DNA of 64,000 bases, from assembly GCF_000818395.1 (NCBI RefSeq), contig NZ_JWJG01000028.1, positions 3,552,303-3,616,302 on the forward strand. Direction: 5' to 3'. Position numbers and translations under genes: made by a program. Shown piece after piece: positions 38,217-46,676 of the stretch. How positions within the stretch are numbered: the first letter of the stretch is position 1; each line of letters starts with the position of its first letter. The notes beneath the pieces were generated by a model. It was not told the origin of the DNA. It saw only the letters and a list, made by a program, of their open reading frames with translations, and ran no database searches. This DNA comes from Noviherbaspirillum autotrophicum. GTDB taxonomy: Bacteria; Pseudomonadota; Gammaproteobacteria; Burkholderiales; Burkholderiaceae_D.

Positions 38217-39920
38217 ATGGCACGGCCCGAGAAGGTCCGCCTCGGCGAAATTTTAGTGCAGCAAAAGTTGCTGTCTGAAGAGCAACTGCAGTTTTCCCTT
38301 GGCGAGCAAAAGCGGACCGGCCGCAAACTCGGACGCGTGTTCATTGAAAACGGCTTCGTCACCGAAGAGCAGATTTCCGGCGCGCTTGCCAAGCAGCTCA
38401 GCATTCCTTACATTAACCTCAAGTTTTACAATGTCAATCCGGAAGTCGTTCGCCTGCTGCCGGAAACCCAGGCACGACGCTTTCGCGCCATCGCACTGGA
38501 AGACCGCGGAGCGACGCTACTGATCGGGCTGGCGGATCCCACCGATCTGTTCGCCTATGACGAGATATCCCGCTCGGTAAAGCGCAGTATCGATATCGCT
38601 GTCGTCAATGAAAGCGAACTGCTGCAGACGATCGACCGGCTGTATCGCCGTACCGAGGAAATCACCGACTTTGCACGCGAACTGGAGCAGGACCTTGGCG
38701 ACACCTACGTCGACTTCGGCGGTTTGGGAGGCACGCCCGGCATTGAGGAAGCGCCGGTCGTCAAGCTGCTGCAATCCGTGTTTGACGACGCAACGCAAGT
38801 GCGCGCATCGGATATCCACATCGAGCCGCAGGAAGGCCGCCTGCAAATCCGCTTCCGCATTGACGGCGTGCTGCATCTGCAAACCGAGGCGGACATCAAG
38901 ATTGCGCCGGCACTGGCGCTGCGCCTGAAGCTCATGTCCGGCCTTGATATCTCCGAAAAGCGCCTGCCGCAGGACGGCCGCTTCGCGATCAAGGTGAAGC
39001 AGAATCAGGTGGACGTGCGTATCTCGACCATGCCCACGCAATATGGCGAATCGGTCGTCATGCGTCTGCTGAATCAGAGCGGCGGCGCGCTCAAGCTCGA
39101 TTCGATCGGCATGCCGCCCAACATGGTGAAGCGCTTTCGCGCCATCCTCCAGCGTCCGAACGGTCTGGTGCTCGTCACCGGCCCGACCGGCAGCGGTAAA
39201 ACCACGACCTTGTATGGCGCGCTATCAGAACTGAATAGCACGGAACGAAAACTGATTACCGTCGAAGATCCGGTGGAATACCGGTTAGCCGGGATCAACC
39301 AGGTGCAGGTAAACGAGAAGATTGAACTGACGTTTGCCCGCGTGCTGCGTGCTGCGCTGCGCCAGGACCCGGATGTGGTGCTGGTGGGCGAGATGCGCGA
39401 CCAGGAAACGGCGCAGATCGGCATGCGCGCCGCACTCACCGGTCACCTTGTGCTGTCGACGCTGCACACCAATGATGCTGTCAGCACGCCGGTGCGATTA
39501 CTCGACATGGGAGTGCCCCGGTATATGGTGGCAACCTCACTGCAGGCAGTGCTGGCGCAGCGATTGGTCCGCGTGATTTGCGAAAGCTGCGCCGAGCCCT
39601 ATGCCCTGAAGCCCACCGAGGCGGAGTGGCTGAAGTCGGAACTCGGTGACACGGTCAGCCAGCGCAAGTACATGCATGGACGAGGTTGCACTCATTGTAA
39701 CGGCACTGGATTTCGCGGCCGCACCGGCGTCTATGAAATGCTGGAAATGACCGAGGCGGTCGCGGACGCCGCCAATCACCATGATCCCGCGCATTTCATG
39801 AAAATTGCTGAAGCGCAGATGGCTGGCCAAACCCTGCGACGGCATGCAGTCGCGCTAGTGGTAGCTGGCAGGACCACGGTCGACGAGGCCATGCGCGTCA
39901 GCAATCAGTTTGATGATTGA
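38217..39920 (+). CDS. mshE: MSHA pilus extension ATPase with c-di-GMP-binding MshEN module
   Basis: 567 aa from the ATG at 38217 (AAGGAG upstream). N-terminal MshEN domain with two tandem 24-residue motifs (RLGEILVQQK...LGEQ, 8-31, and KLGRVFIENG...LAKQ, 37-60) separated by five residues. This is the c-di-GMP fold defined in Vibrio MshE, though the first motif has Lys where the consensus has Gly. Then the GspE/PilB ATPase: Walker A GPTGSGKT (from ~residue 322), Walker B PDVVLVGEMRD, His box LTGHLVLSTLHTNDA, and a four-Cys zinc site (CESC, CTHC). It drives pilin polymerisation at the inner membrane and opens the msh locus. Confidence 0.93.
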   Translation: MARPEKVRLGEILVQQKLLSEEQLQFSLGEQKRTGRKLGRVFIENGFVTEEQISGALAKQLSIPYINLKFYNVNPEVVRLLPETQARRFRAIALEDRGATLLIGLADPTDLFAYDEISRSVKRSIDIAVVNESELLQTIDRLYRRTEEITDFARELEQDLGDTYVDFGGLGGTPGIEEAPVVKLLQSVFDDATQVRASDIHIEPQEGRLQIRFRIDGVLHLQTEADIKIAPALALRLKLMSGLDISEKRLPQDGRFAIKVKQNQVDVRISTMPTQYGESVVMRLLNQSGGALKLDSIGMPPNMVKRFRAILQRPNGLVLVTGPTGSGKTTTLYGALSELNSTERKLITVEDPVEYRLAGINQVQVNEKIELTFARVLRAALRQDPDVVLVGEMRDQETAQIGMRAALTGHLVLSTLHTNDAVSTPVRLLDMGVPRYMVATSLQAVLAQRLVRVICESCAEPYALKPTEAEWLKSELGDTVSQRKYMHGRGCTHCNGTGFRGRTGVYEMLEMTEAVADAANHHDPAHFMKIAEAQMAGQTLRRHAVALVVAGRTTVDEAMRVSNQFDD

Positions 39921-39955
39921 CGCTGGTTCGATGAATCGCTTTCGCAGGAATTAAC

Positions 39956-41185
39956 GTGCCATATTTCGCATACAAGGGACGCAACGCGCGCGGCGAACTG
40001 CTGCAAGGCGTGCTGGAAAGCGCCGACAGCGGCGGGGTGGCTGATCAACTGTTCAGCACTGGCGTGACGCCAATTGAAATCGTCGCGACCTCGAAGCCGA
40101 AGATGGACGGCGCGGATAACTGGTGGACGAAACTGACAGAGCCGAAAATCCGGCCAATCGACGTGCAGCTATTCAGCCGCCAACTCCACACGCTCCTGAA
40201 AGCCGGCGTTCCCATCATGCGCGGCTTAGGCGGACTGCAGGAGTCCGCCATCAACAAGTCCTTTGGAAGAGTGGTGAAGGACTTGCGCGAGTCGCTCGAC
40301 GCCGGCCGCGAACTGTCGGCTGCGATGCGCCGCCATCCCGACGTGTTTGGTCCGTTTTACCTGAGCATGGTGCGTGTCGGCGAAACGACCGGACGCATGG
40401 ACGAAATCTTCCTGCGTCTGTTCGATCAGCTCGAATTCGAGCGCGACATGCGCGAACGCGTCAAGACGGCGATGCGTTATCCGATGTTCGTCGTGATCGC
40501 AATGACAATTGCGATTGCGGTCATCAACTTGTTTGTCGTCCCGGCGTTCGCGAAGGTATACGCGGGTTTTAATGCCGAGCTCCCGTTGATGACCCGTGTA
40601 TTGATTGCATCATCCAATTTCACGATCACGTACTGGCCGCTGATGCTCGCCGCAATTATCGGTGCGGCGTTTGGATTCCGGACCTACGTCGCGACGCCGA
40701 AGGGCCGGTTCCAGTGGGACAAGATCAAGCTGCGCCTTCCGATTGTTGGAAAGATCATGCTCAAGGCGGCGCTATCGCGCTTTGCGCGCAGCTTCGCGTT
40801 GTCCGCTAAGAGCGGCGTACCGATCGTGCAGGGGCTGAACGTCGTGGCGCAGACGGTCGACAATGCCTATATCGCCAGCCGCGTCGAGCAGATGCGCGAC
40901 GGCGTGGAGCGCGGCGAAAGCATTCTGCGCACTGCGGTCGCCAGTGGGGTGTTTACCCCGGTTGTGTTGCAGATGGTCGCGATCGGCGAAGAAACTGGCG
41001 AAATCGACGATCTGATGGACGAGATCGGGGCCATGTATGAGCGGGAGGTTGATTACGAGCTGAAGACCCTGTCGTCGCAGATCGAGCCAATTCTGATCGT
41101 CGGCCTCGGTATTCTGGTGCTGATTCTCGCGCTCGGCGTGTTCCTGCCGATCTGGGATCTGGGCAAGGCGGCGATGCACAAGTGA
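39956..41185 (+). CDS. mshG: MSHA platform protein (GspF/PilC family)
   Basis: 409 aa, GTG start with AGGAA upstream. Begins MPYFAYKGRNARGELLQG; two T2SF domains (LFSRQLHTLLKAGVPIMRGL and FARSFALSAKSGVPIVQGL) and three membrane segments (~175-200, ~220-245, ~375-400). Inner-membrane platform that contacts MshE and extracts pilins. Its TGA overlaps the next gene by 4 bp. Confidence 0.94.
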   Translation: MPYFAYKGRNARGELLQGVLESADSGGVADQLFSTGVTPIEIVATSKPKMDGADNWWTKLTEPKIRPIDVQLFSRQLHTLLKAGVPIMRGLGGLQESAINKSFGRVVKDLRESLDAGRELSAAMRRHPDVFGPFYLSMVRVGETTGRMDEIFLRLFDQLEFERDMRERVKTAMRYPMFVVIAMTIAIAVINLFVVPAFAKVYAGFNAELPLMTRVLIASSNFTITYWPLMLAAIIGAAFGFRTYVATPKGRFQWDKIKLRLPIVGKIMLKAALSRFARSFALSAKSGVPIVQGLNVVAQTVDNAYIASRVEQMRDGVERGESILRTAVASGVFTPVVLQMVAIGEETGEIDDLMDEIGAMYEREVDYELKTLSSQIEPILIVGLGILVLILALGVFLPIWDLGKAAMHK

Positions 41186-41724
41186 GCCGACTTATGGATG
41201 CCCGGCGCGTGCGCCGCCACCAACACGGCTTTTCGCTGCTCGAACTGGTGGTGGCAATAAGCCTGATTGCGATTCTCGCGGCCGCCCTTCTGGAGCGGCT
41301 GCGGTTTTATCAGGAAGCGGCGGAAAAGGCTAATGTCGAGTACACCATCAGCGCCCTGAAAAGCGCATTACGCGTGCAGATGGCGGCCATGATGGTGGAG
41401 GGGCGGGTGCAGGACTACGACCAGCTTGAACATCAGAATCCGATCGACTGGCTGGACGAAAAGCCGCGCAATTTCTCGTTTGGTGTGCCTGCTGTCGTCG
41501 CCGCCTGCAAGGGGTGCTGGTCATACGATGCGGCCAGTCGCACACTCACCTATTGGCCCGCGCGTGGCGAATACCTGCAACCGGACAGCGGGGGGCAAAA
41601 GCGTATTCGCCTGCGGGTGAATACGCTACGTGATATCGCCAGCAACGATGTCGACGCGAGAGGGGGAAAGCCGATCATGCGTGTCGTCCTGGAAGTAGTC
41701 GAGCCTTATTCCTGGCTTCTTTGA
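41182..41724 (+). CDS. Prepilin-like protein at the mshF position
   Basis: 180 aa from a GTG overlapping the mshG stop; an ATG at 41194 is an alternative. Class III signal: basic leader, then G|FSLLELVVAISLIAILAAALLERL, with Glu5 of the mature part present. Coiled N-terminal helix, then a ~100-residue globular region with a CKGC pair. In Vibrio the gene between mshG and mshB is mshF, whose product is not an obvious prepilin; this one is, so I give no symbol. Probably a minor pilin. Confidence 0.8.
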   Translation: MSRLMDARRVRRHQHGFSLLELVVAISLIAILAAALLERLRFYQEAAEKANVEYTISALKSALRVQMAAMMVEGRVQDYDQLEHQNPIDWLDEKPRNFSFGVPAVVAACKGCWSYDAASRTLTYWPARGEYLQPDSGGQKRIRLRVNTLRDIASNDVDARGGKPIMRVVLEVVEPYSWLL

Positions 41725-41782
41725 AATTATTGCTGATGAGCAACGTGGCGTGATATGCACAGCTGACGAAAAAATGCACTAC

Positions 41783-41827
41783 AAAAAATCATCATTCCAT
41801 AGATTTTTTGAGCTATGTCTATATAAT
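41783..41827 (+). promoter_or_regulatory. AT-rich region before the pilin genes with -10 TATAAT
   Basis: The 153-bp gap 41725-41877 holds a weak AT stem AAAAAATC (41783-41790) / GATTTTTT (41802-41809), possibly a terminator for the mshEG unit, and a consensus -10 TATAAT (41822-41827). No good -35 stands at 16-18 bp. The following ATG lacks a Shine-Dalgarno sequence. Confidence 0.4.
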
Positions 41828-41877
41828 TCCCTACAAGCAAACGTTGTTTCTAACTTTAACAATTACACAAAAAACAA

Positions 41878-42360
41878 ATGCGTGTCAGACAAGCTGGTTT
41901 TACTTTAATTGAATTGGTGGTGGTCATCACCATTCTCGGCCTGTTGACAGCGATCGCCTTGCCGCGGTTTGCCGCTCTTCAGACGGATGCTCGTATTGCA
42001 AAGATGAATGGGGCGTTGGCTTCAATCAAGGCCGCGGCCACGCTGGCGCATGCGCTCCAGTTGGCCCAGAACTTGGCAGTTAATACTTCGGTGACGATGG
42101 AAGGTCCGGCTGGCAATATCGCCATGGCTAACGGTTATCCGACCTCGGCGCTGGCCTCGATTGGCCGTGCAGCAGGCTTGGTAGACGACGCAGGAAATGC
42201 AATTCCAGGCTATGTGCCGCAGACCAATTCGACTGTATTCACAGTCTATCCCGACGCACAACATCAGAACTGTTCCGTGACTTACACAGTGCCGGACGGA
42301 TCGAATACTTTTGCGCCGACTTACAGTAGCACCAATCTGACTACGACAAATTGTCAATAA
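41878..42360 (+). CDS. MSHA-type pilin (MshB/MshA-like)
   Basis: 160 aa. Class III signal MRVRQAG|FTLIELVVVITILGLLTAIALPRF with Glu5; the Cys pair near the C-terminus (HQNCSVTYTV ... TTTNC) is the D-loop of type IV pilins. ~130 residues of soluble domain. Tandem with another pilin gene, so one is MshB and one MshA by Vibrio order (B before A). Upstream A-rich leader without a ribosome site suggests weaker translation than its neighbour. Confidence 0.85.
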   Translation: MRVRQAGFTLIELVVVITILGLLTAIALPRFAALQTDARIAKMNGALASIKAAATLAHALQLAQNLAVNTSVTMEGPAGNIAMANGYPTSALASIGRAAGLVDDAGNAIPGYVPQTNSTVFTVYPDAQHQNCSVTYTVPDGSNTFAPTYSSTNLTTTNCQ

Positions 42361-42413
42361 ACTTGCATTTTTTCAATAATTAATTTTTTGACTGCCCTGA
42401 GGGAGGAAATAGC

Positions 42414-42839
42414 ATGAACAAGCAACAGTCCGGTTTTACCCTGATCGAATTGGTCGTGGTAATTGTGATTTTGGGCATTCTGGCGGCAACGGCATTGCCG
42501 AAATTTGTTGATCTGAAGTCGGACGCAGAAGCTTCTGCGATGAAGGGGGTTGCCGGTGCTGTGACTTCGGCGTTTGCGGTGAACTACGCCGCTCGCATGG
42601 CAAATAGCACCAAGGGTGTTGCCGTTAGTGGTGCGTCGGTGAGCCTTAATGGTACTGCTGCTACCGATTTGATGCCCCAAATCATGGCTGGTGGCTTGCC
42701 TTCCGGATATTCGTTCTCGCCTGCTACTGCTGCTTGTGGAACCGGTAACTCTGCAGGTGCGGCGGTCAATGTTACCCTGTCAAACGCTAGTCTATCGAGC
42801 AATAACTCGGCAACTGCCACTCTCGTTTGCACTGGCTGA
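42414..42839 (+). CDS. mshA: MSHA-type pilin, presumed major subunit
   Basis: 141 aa, excellent ribosome site (GGGAGGAA). MNKQQSG|FTLIELVVVIVILGILAATALPKFVDLKSDAE is a textbook class III leader and N-terminal helix with Glu5. The mature part is small, Ser/Thr/Ala-rich, and has a C-terminal Cys pair (TAACGTGN ... LVCTG). The strong ribosome site and the terminator directly behind it mark it as the abundant subunit. The Ser/Thr-rich C-terminal half offers many O-glycosylation sites for the OGT-type enzyme encoded next. Confidence 0.85.
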   Translation: MNKQQSGFTLIELVVVIVILGILAATALPKFVDLKSDAEASAMKGVAGAVTSAFAVNYAARMANSTKGVAVSGASVSLNGTAATDLMPQIMAGGLPSGYSFSPATAACGTGNSAGAAVNVTLSNASLSSNNSATATLVCTG

Positions 42840-42859
42840 TCGCAGCTCGGGTAGTTATG

Positions 42860-42902
42860 AGGCGCGTTGCATCTGACCGATGCGATGCGCCTTTCATTTT
42901 TT
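42860..42902 (+). terminator. Terminator behind the major pilin gene
   Basis: 14-bp stem with two G-U pairs (42860-42873 / 42879-42892), 5-nt loop, then TTCATTTTTT. It should make a short abundant pilin mRNA while read-through serves the downstream genes. Confidence 0.75.
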
Positions 42903-42916
42903 AGGTTGGAAAATTC

Positions 42917-43234
42917 ATGGGAAAAACACAAGGCCGGGTTCAGGCAATCAGTGAAAAGCTTTGTGAGGAATTCCTACGCGCTGTACCGCTTCACCCCGCC
43001 AAGCTCAAGCGCGGGAAGAAACTCTCCGAAAGCGAAATCCAGGCATTTTCGGAGGCGGCTTTGAAAGACTTTTATGAAGTCGCGCGCAGCGAAAGGCAGC
43101 GCCACCGGCTCGGTGTGATCGGACGCGCGCGCGTCGCGTTCGGCCTGCAACAGCGACTGCTGCAAGCCGGTTATCCGGCGCCGCTCGTAAAACAGGTTCT
43201 CTTTGCAATGTTGGCAACCGTCTTTGTCGGCTGA
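42917..43234 (+). CDS. Protein of unknown function in the MSHA locus (105 aa)
   Basis: Not recognised. A small, very basic, helix-rich cytosolic-looking protein (KLKRGKKLSESEIQAFSEAALKDFYE in two parts, then RSERQRHRLGVIGRARVAFGLQQRLLQ) with a hydrophobic C-terminus (LVKQVLFAMLATVFVG). No signal peptide or Cys. It starts 14 bp after the pilin terminator and ends 26 bp before the OGT-methyltransferase gene, so these two form a cassette inserted between pilin genes. A partner, adaptor or regulator of the glycosyltransferase is inference. Confidence 0.8.
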   Translation: MGKTQGRVQAISEKLCEEFLRAVPLHPAKLKRGKKLSESEIQAFSEAALKDFYEVARSERQRHRLGVIGRARVAFGLQQRLLQAGYPAPLVKQVLFAMLATVFVG

Positions 43235-43260
43235 GCATTGGTCTTGTTGCGTTCATTGCG

Positions 43261-46143
43261 ATGAAAGGGCAGGTATCCGTGTTTAGTCGCCTCGGTAGTG
43301 CGTTGTGGTTTTATTTAGGTCATTGGCTGGACCGCAAAGGCTTGGTTTCACTTGCCGAGTCCTCCTATCGAAACGGTGGCGGCAGCGACGGCAAGAGCGC
43401 TGCGGAAGCCAGCTTTCGCCTGAGCCAATTGATGCTTGCCAAGGGCTGCAATCGCGAGGCGGCGGATATCTGCGAACAAGCTCTGCGGCTTCATCCTTCT
43501 CATGCGAAGCTCTGGTGCGCGCTGGGCGCTGCGCACAGGCGGTTGGCGCAGATGGACGCGGCGCGCGCCGCCTATGAGCATGCCGTCGAGCTTGATCCGG
43601 GCTACGCGCAAGCCTGGTGCAACATTGGTGAATGGCTACTGGTCAAGGGCGAACTGTCCGCCGCATTGGAAAAGTTCCAGCAGGCGCTGAGACTCGAGCC
43701 GCGCCTGCTGGAAGCACTGAACAATCGAGTCGCCGTGCTCTACGAGCTGGGACGGTTTGCTGACGCCGAAGCGGCGGCCCGGCTGGCAATCGAGATCCAT
43801 CCCGACAAGGCGGCCCTGCATGTCAATCTCGGCAATGTGCTGCTGCATTCGGCCAAGGCTCGTCCGGCGATCAAGGCGTTTCGCAAGGCGCTCGAATGCG
43901 ATCCGATATGTGCCGAAGCGCACCTGAATCTGGCGATGCTGCTGGGAGAAACGTATCGGCTGGCAGAGGCGCTGAGCTTCATCGAGCACGATATCGCCGT
44001 CAAGGGCGAGAGCGCGCAACGCCTCGCATCGCTTGCTCTCGCCCAGTACTCCAAGGGCGATTTACCTGCCGCCGAAGCGACGTGCAAAAAGACCTTGGTG
44101 ATGCAGGCCAATAACGTTTCCGCGCTGATCACGCTCGCCAGCTGCAATAGCGCTCGCGGCGACCATCACGAATCGATACGTCTATATCAGCAGGCAATGG
44201 CAGAAAATCCTGAAATGCCGGCGATCTATTCGAATATCGCGTTCAATTCCACCTACGTGCCCGACATATCCCCCGCGGAAGTCTTTGACTACCACCGCGA
44301 GTGGGCCGCGCGTTTCGAAAAGACCGTCGACAAGCCTGCCTACAGCTTTGAGCAAGGTAGGCAGGCCGGACGCCCCTTGCGAATCGGCTATGTCTCTGGC
44401 GACTTCGGTACGCATCCAGTCGGCTTCCTGCTGCGCGACGTGATGCGTCATCACAACCGCATGGAATTCAGCATCCATTGTTATTCCATGATGCGCAGCA
44501 GTGACGACATCACGGTGGCAATACGTGAGCATGCCGACTCCTGGGTTGATGCACTGCTGATGAGCGACGACGAGCTGGCCGAGCGCATACACGAGGATAG
44601 AATCGATATCCTGGTTGATTTGTCCGGCCATACTGCCTATAACCGACTGCCGGTCTTCGTGCGCAAGCCCGCGCCGGTCCAAGCCACTTGGATTGGCTAT
44701 TTCCATTCAACCGGACTGGAAAGCATCGATTACTTCATTACCGATCCCTATACGACGCCAGCCGACAGCGGGCAATTGTTTTCCGAAACACCGGTCTGGC
44801 TGCCGCACTCGCGCTTTTGCTATTCGCCGCCAGATTATGCCCCTCCGGTTGCTTCCTCGCCCGTGCTCGAACGCGGCAACATCACTTTCGGATGCTTCAA
44901 CCGTGCTGAAAAGCTAGTGGAACCAGTGATCGCGGCGTGGGCCCTGATAATCAGGACGGTGCCAGGCAGCCGTTTGCTGCTGAAGGCCAGTGCGTTCGAA
45001 AATCCGCAGGTGTGCGATGAACTGCGCAGCCGCTTCATCGCTCATGGTCTTGAGAGCGAACGGCTGGAATTGCGTGGCCGTTCCTCGCATCGCGACATGC
45101 TGGAGCAATATGGTGAGGTCGATATCGCACTCGACCCGTTCCCGTTCAACGGCGGTATGACCACGCTCGAAGCGCTGTGGATGGGCGTTCCGGTGGTGAC
45201 GTTGGCTGGTAGCGGCGTAGTGTCGCGCCAAACGACTTCGGCGCTGGCCAATATCGGCGTCACGGAACTGATTTTCGACGACCTCGATGGGTATATCAAG
45301 GGCGCGGCAGCGCTAGCCAGTGATGTAGAACGTTTGAGCCGGTTGCGGCAGGAGATGCGTGCGCGCATGGCGAACAGCCCGTTGTGCCAGGCTGACCAGT
45401 TCACTCACGACCTGGAAGCGCTGTACCGCCGCATGTGGCAGGCTTGGTGCCGCGGAGAAAAGCTCGGCACCGAAATCGTGCCTGGATCCCCGGTAGCCAG
45501 GAAAACCGTGCTGCATGTCGGCTGCGGCGGCTCCGACATTCGCTCGCTGCCGCAGATGTTCCAGAGGCGCTGGCAAGAGATACGCCTGGACATCGACCCG
45601 CAGGCTAAGCCCGACGTGGTCGCTAGTATGCTGGATATGGCGCCGATTGAAAGCGCGAGCGTGGATGCATTGTATTCCTCGCACAACATCGAGCATTTGC
45701 ATCCACACGAGGTCGAGGTCGCGCTCAAGGAATTTAAACGCGTGCTCAAGCCCAATGGAGTGCTGGTGCTGACCTGCCCGGACCTGCAATCGGTCTGTGC
45801 GCTGGTTGCCGCTGACAAACTGGAAGACGTGGCGTACGAATCTCCTAGCGGGCCGATCGCGCCGATCGACATCCTTTATGGTTATCGCAAAGCCATGGCG
45901 AAGGGTAATCTTTACATGGCGCACAAGACCGGATTCACTGCACGCAGCCTGAAGCGGGCACTGGTCGAGAGCGGTTTCGAGACCACGATCGTTGAACAGG
46001 ATGGGCATTACAACCTCTGGGCGTTGGCTTATCCGCAGGCGGTCGAAGCCAAGCGCGTCGAGGAAGACAGGAAGCTGTGCTTCTCGAAGTGGCTCGCAGA
46101 ACCTGTCGCGCAAGCTTTCGGGAAATTGCAGGCTGTTGCCTAG
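43261..46143 (+). CDS. TPR-O-GlcNAc transferase (GT41)-SAM methyltransferase fusion
   Basis: 960 aa. Residues ~45-345: about eight TPRs (AKLWCALGAAHRRLAQMDAA, YAQAWCNIGEWLLVKGELSA and others). ~370-740: SPINDLY/OGT catalytic region with RIGYVSGDFGTHPVGF (catalytic His equivalent), FGCFNRAEKLVEP (Lys equivalent of human K842), and LDPFPFNGGMTTLEALWMG plus SRQTTSAL (UDP-sugar site). ~745-925: class I methyltransferase with motif I VLHVGCGGSD, acidic RLDIDP, and VLKPNGVLVLTCPDL. Bacterial GT41 enzymes O-glycosylate surface proteins. Set between pilin genes, it is a candidate pilin glycosyltransferase whose sugar may be methylated by the same chain. The ATG lacks a clear ribosome site; a GTG at 43279 is an alternative. 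Confidence 0.88.
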   Translation: MKGQVSVFSRLGSALWFYLGHWLDRKGLVSLAESSYRNGGGSDGKSAAEASFRLSQLMLAKGCNREAADICEQALRLHPSHAKLWCALGAAHRRLAQMDAARAAYEHAVELDPGYAQAWCNIGEWLLVKGELSAALEKFQQALRLEPRLLEALNNRVAVLYELGRFADAEAAARLAIEIHPDKAALHVNLGNVLLHSAKARPAIKAFRKALECDPICAEAHLNLAMLLGETYRLAEALSFIEHDIAVKGESAQRLASLALAQYSKGDLPAAEATCKKTLVMQANNVSALITLASCNSARGDHHESIRLYQQAMAENPEMPAIYSNIAFNSTYVPDISPAEVFDYHREWAARFEKTVDKPAYSFEQGRQAGRPLRIGYVSGDFGTHPVGFLLRDVMRHHNRMEFSIHCYSMMRSSDDITVAIREHADSWVDALLMSDDELAERIHEDRIDILVDLSGHTAYNRLPVFVRKPAPVQATWIGYFHSTGLESIDYFITDPYTTPADSGQLFSETPVWLPHSRFCYSPPDYAPPVASSPVLERGNITFGCFNRAEKLVEPVIAAWALIIRTVPGSRLLLKASAFENPQVCDELRSRFIAHGLESERLELRGRSSHRDMLEQYGEVDIALDPFPFNGGMTTLEALWMGVPVVTLAGSGVVSRQTTSALANIGVTELIFDDLDGYIKGAAALASDVERLSRLRQEMRARMANSPLCQADQFTHDLEALYRRMWQAWCRGEKLGTEIVPGSPVARKTVLHVGCGGSDIRSLPQMFQRRWQEIRLDIDPQAKPDVVASMLDMAPIESASVDALYSSHNIEHLHPHEVEVALKEFKRVLKPNGVLVLTCPDLQSVCALVAADKLEDVAYESPSGPIAPIDILYGYRKAMAKGNLYMAHKTGFTARSLKRALVESGFETTIVEQDGHYNLWALAYPQAVEAKRVEEDRKLCFSKWLAEPVAQAFGKLQAVA

Positions 46144-46202
46144 GACAGCATACGGCACCTCTCGGGGCAGGGCTGCCGTAATTACGATAATGTCGAGCGG
46201 CG

Positions 46203-46676
46203 ATGATGCGTACAAGAACAAGGGGCTTCACACTAGTTGAGCTGATCGGCGTGATGGTGACTATCGCCATCCTTGCCGCTGTCGCGCTGCCGCGTTTTTT
46301 CGAACGTTCTGCCTTCGAGGCGCGCGCCTTTTCCGACCAGACCCTAGCCATGCTGCGCTACGCGCAGAAAGCAGCGATCGCGCAGAGGCGTACAGTTTGC
46401 GTCACCTACAGTGCCGTTGGCACTGTCCCCGCGACGGTGACGCTAACCATCGCAAAGAATTTCGGTGGTGCCTGCGACACTGATCTGAGTGGGCCAAATG
46501 GGGCTGCACCTTACAAGATCACGGCACCATCCGGCGTCGCCTTCAGCACGCTCACGCCGGCCAGCACCAGCAGCTCTTTCAACGCGCTTGGGCAACCGGA
46601 TGCGGCGCGCACTATCCAGGTGAGCGGAGCGCAGAACGCGATCAAAATCGAACAGGAAACCGGCTATGTGCACTGA
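46203..46676 (+). CDS. mshC: MshC-like minor pilin
   Basis: 157 aa. Leader MMRTRTRG|FTLVELIGVMVTIAILAAVALPRFFERSAFEARAF, Glu5 present; Cys residues in RRTVCVTYS and GGACDTDL. GspH/FimT-like size and order. It overlaps mshD by 11 bp. Function as a minor pilin that primes or tips the fibre is by analogy. Confidence 0.82.
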   Translation: MMRTRTRGFTLVELIGVMVTIAILAAVALPRFFERSAFEARAFSDQTLAMLRYAQKAAIAQRRTVCVTYSAVGTVPATVTLTIAKNFGGACDTDLSGPNGAAPYKITAPSGVAFSTLTPASTSSSFNALGQPDAARTIQVSGAQNAIKIEQETGYVH

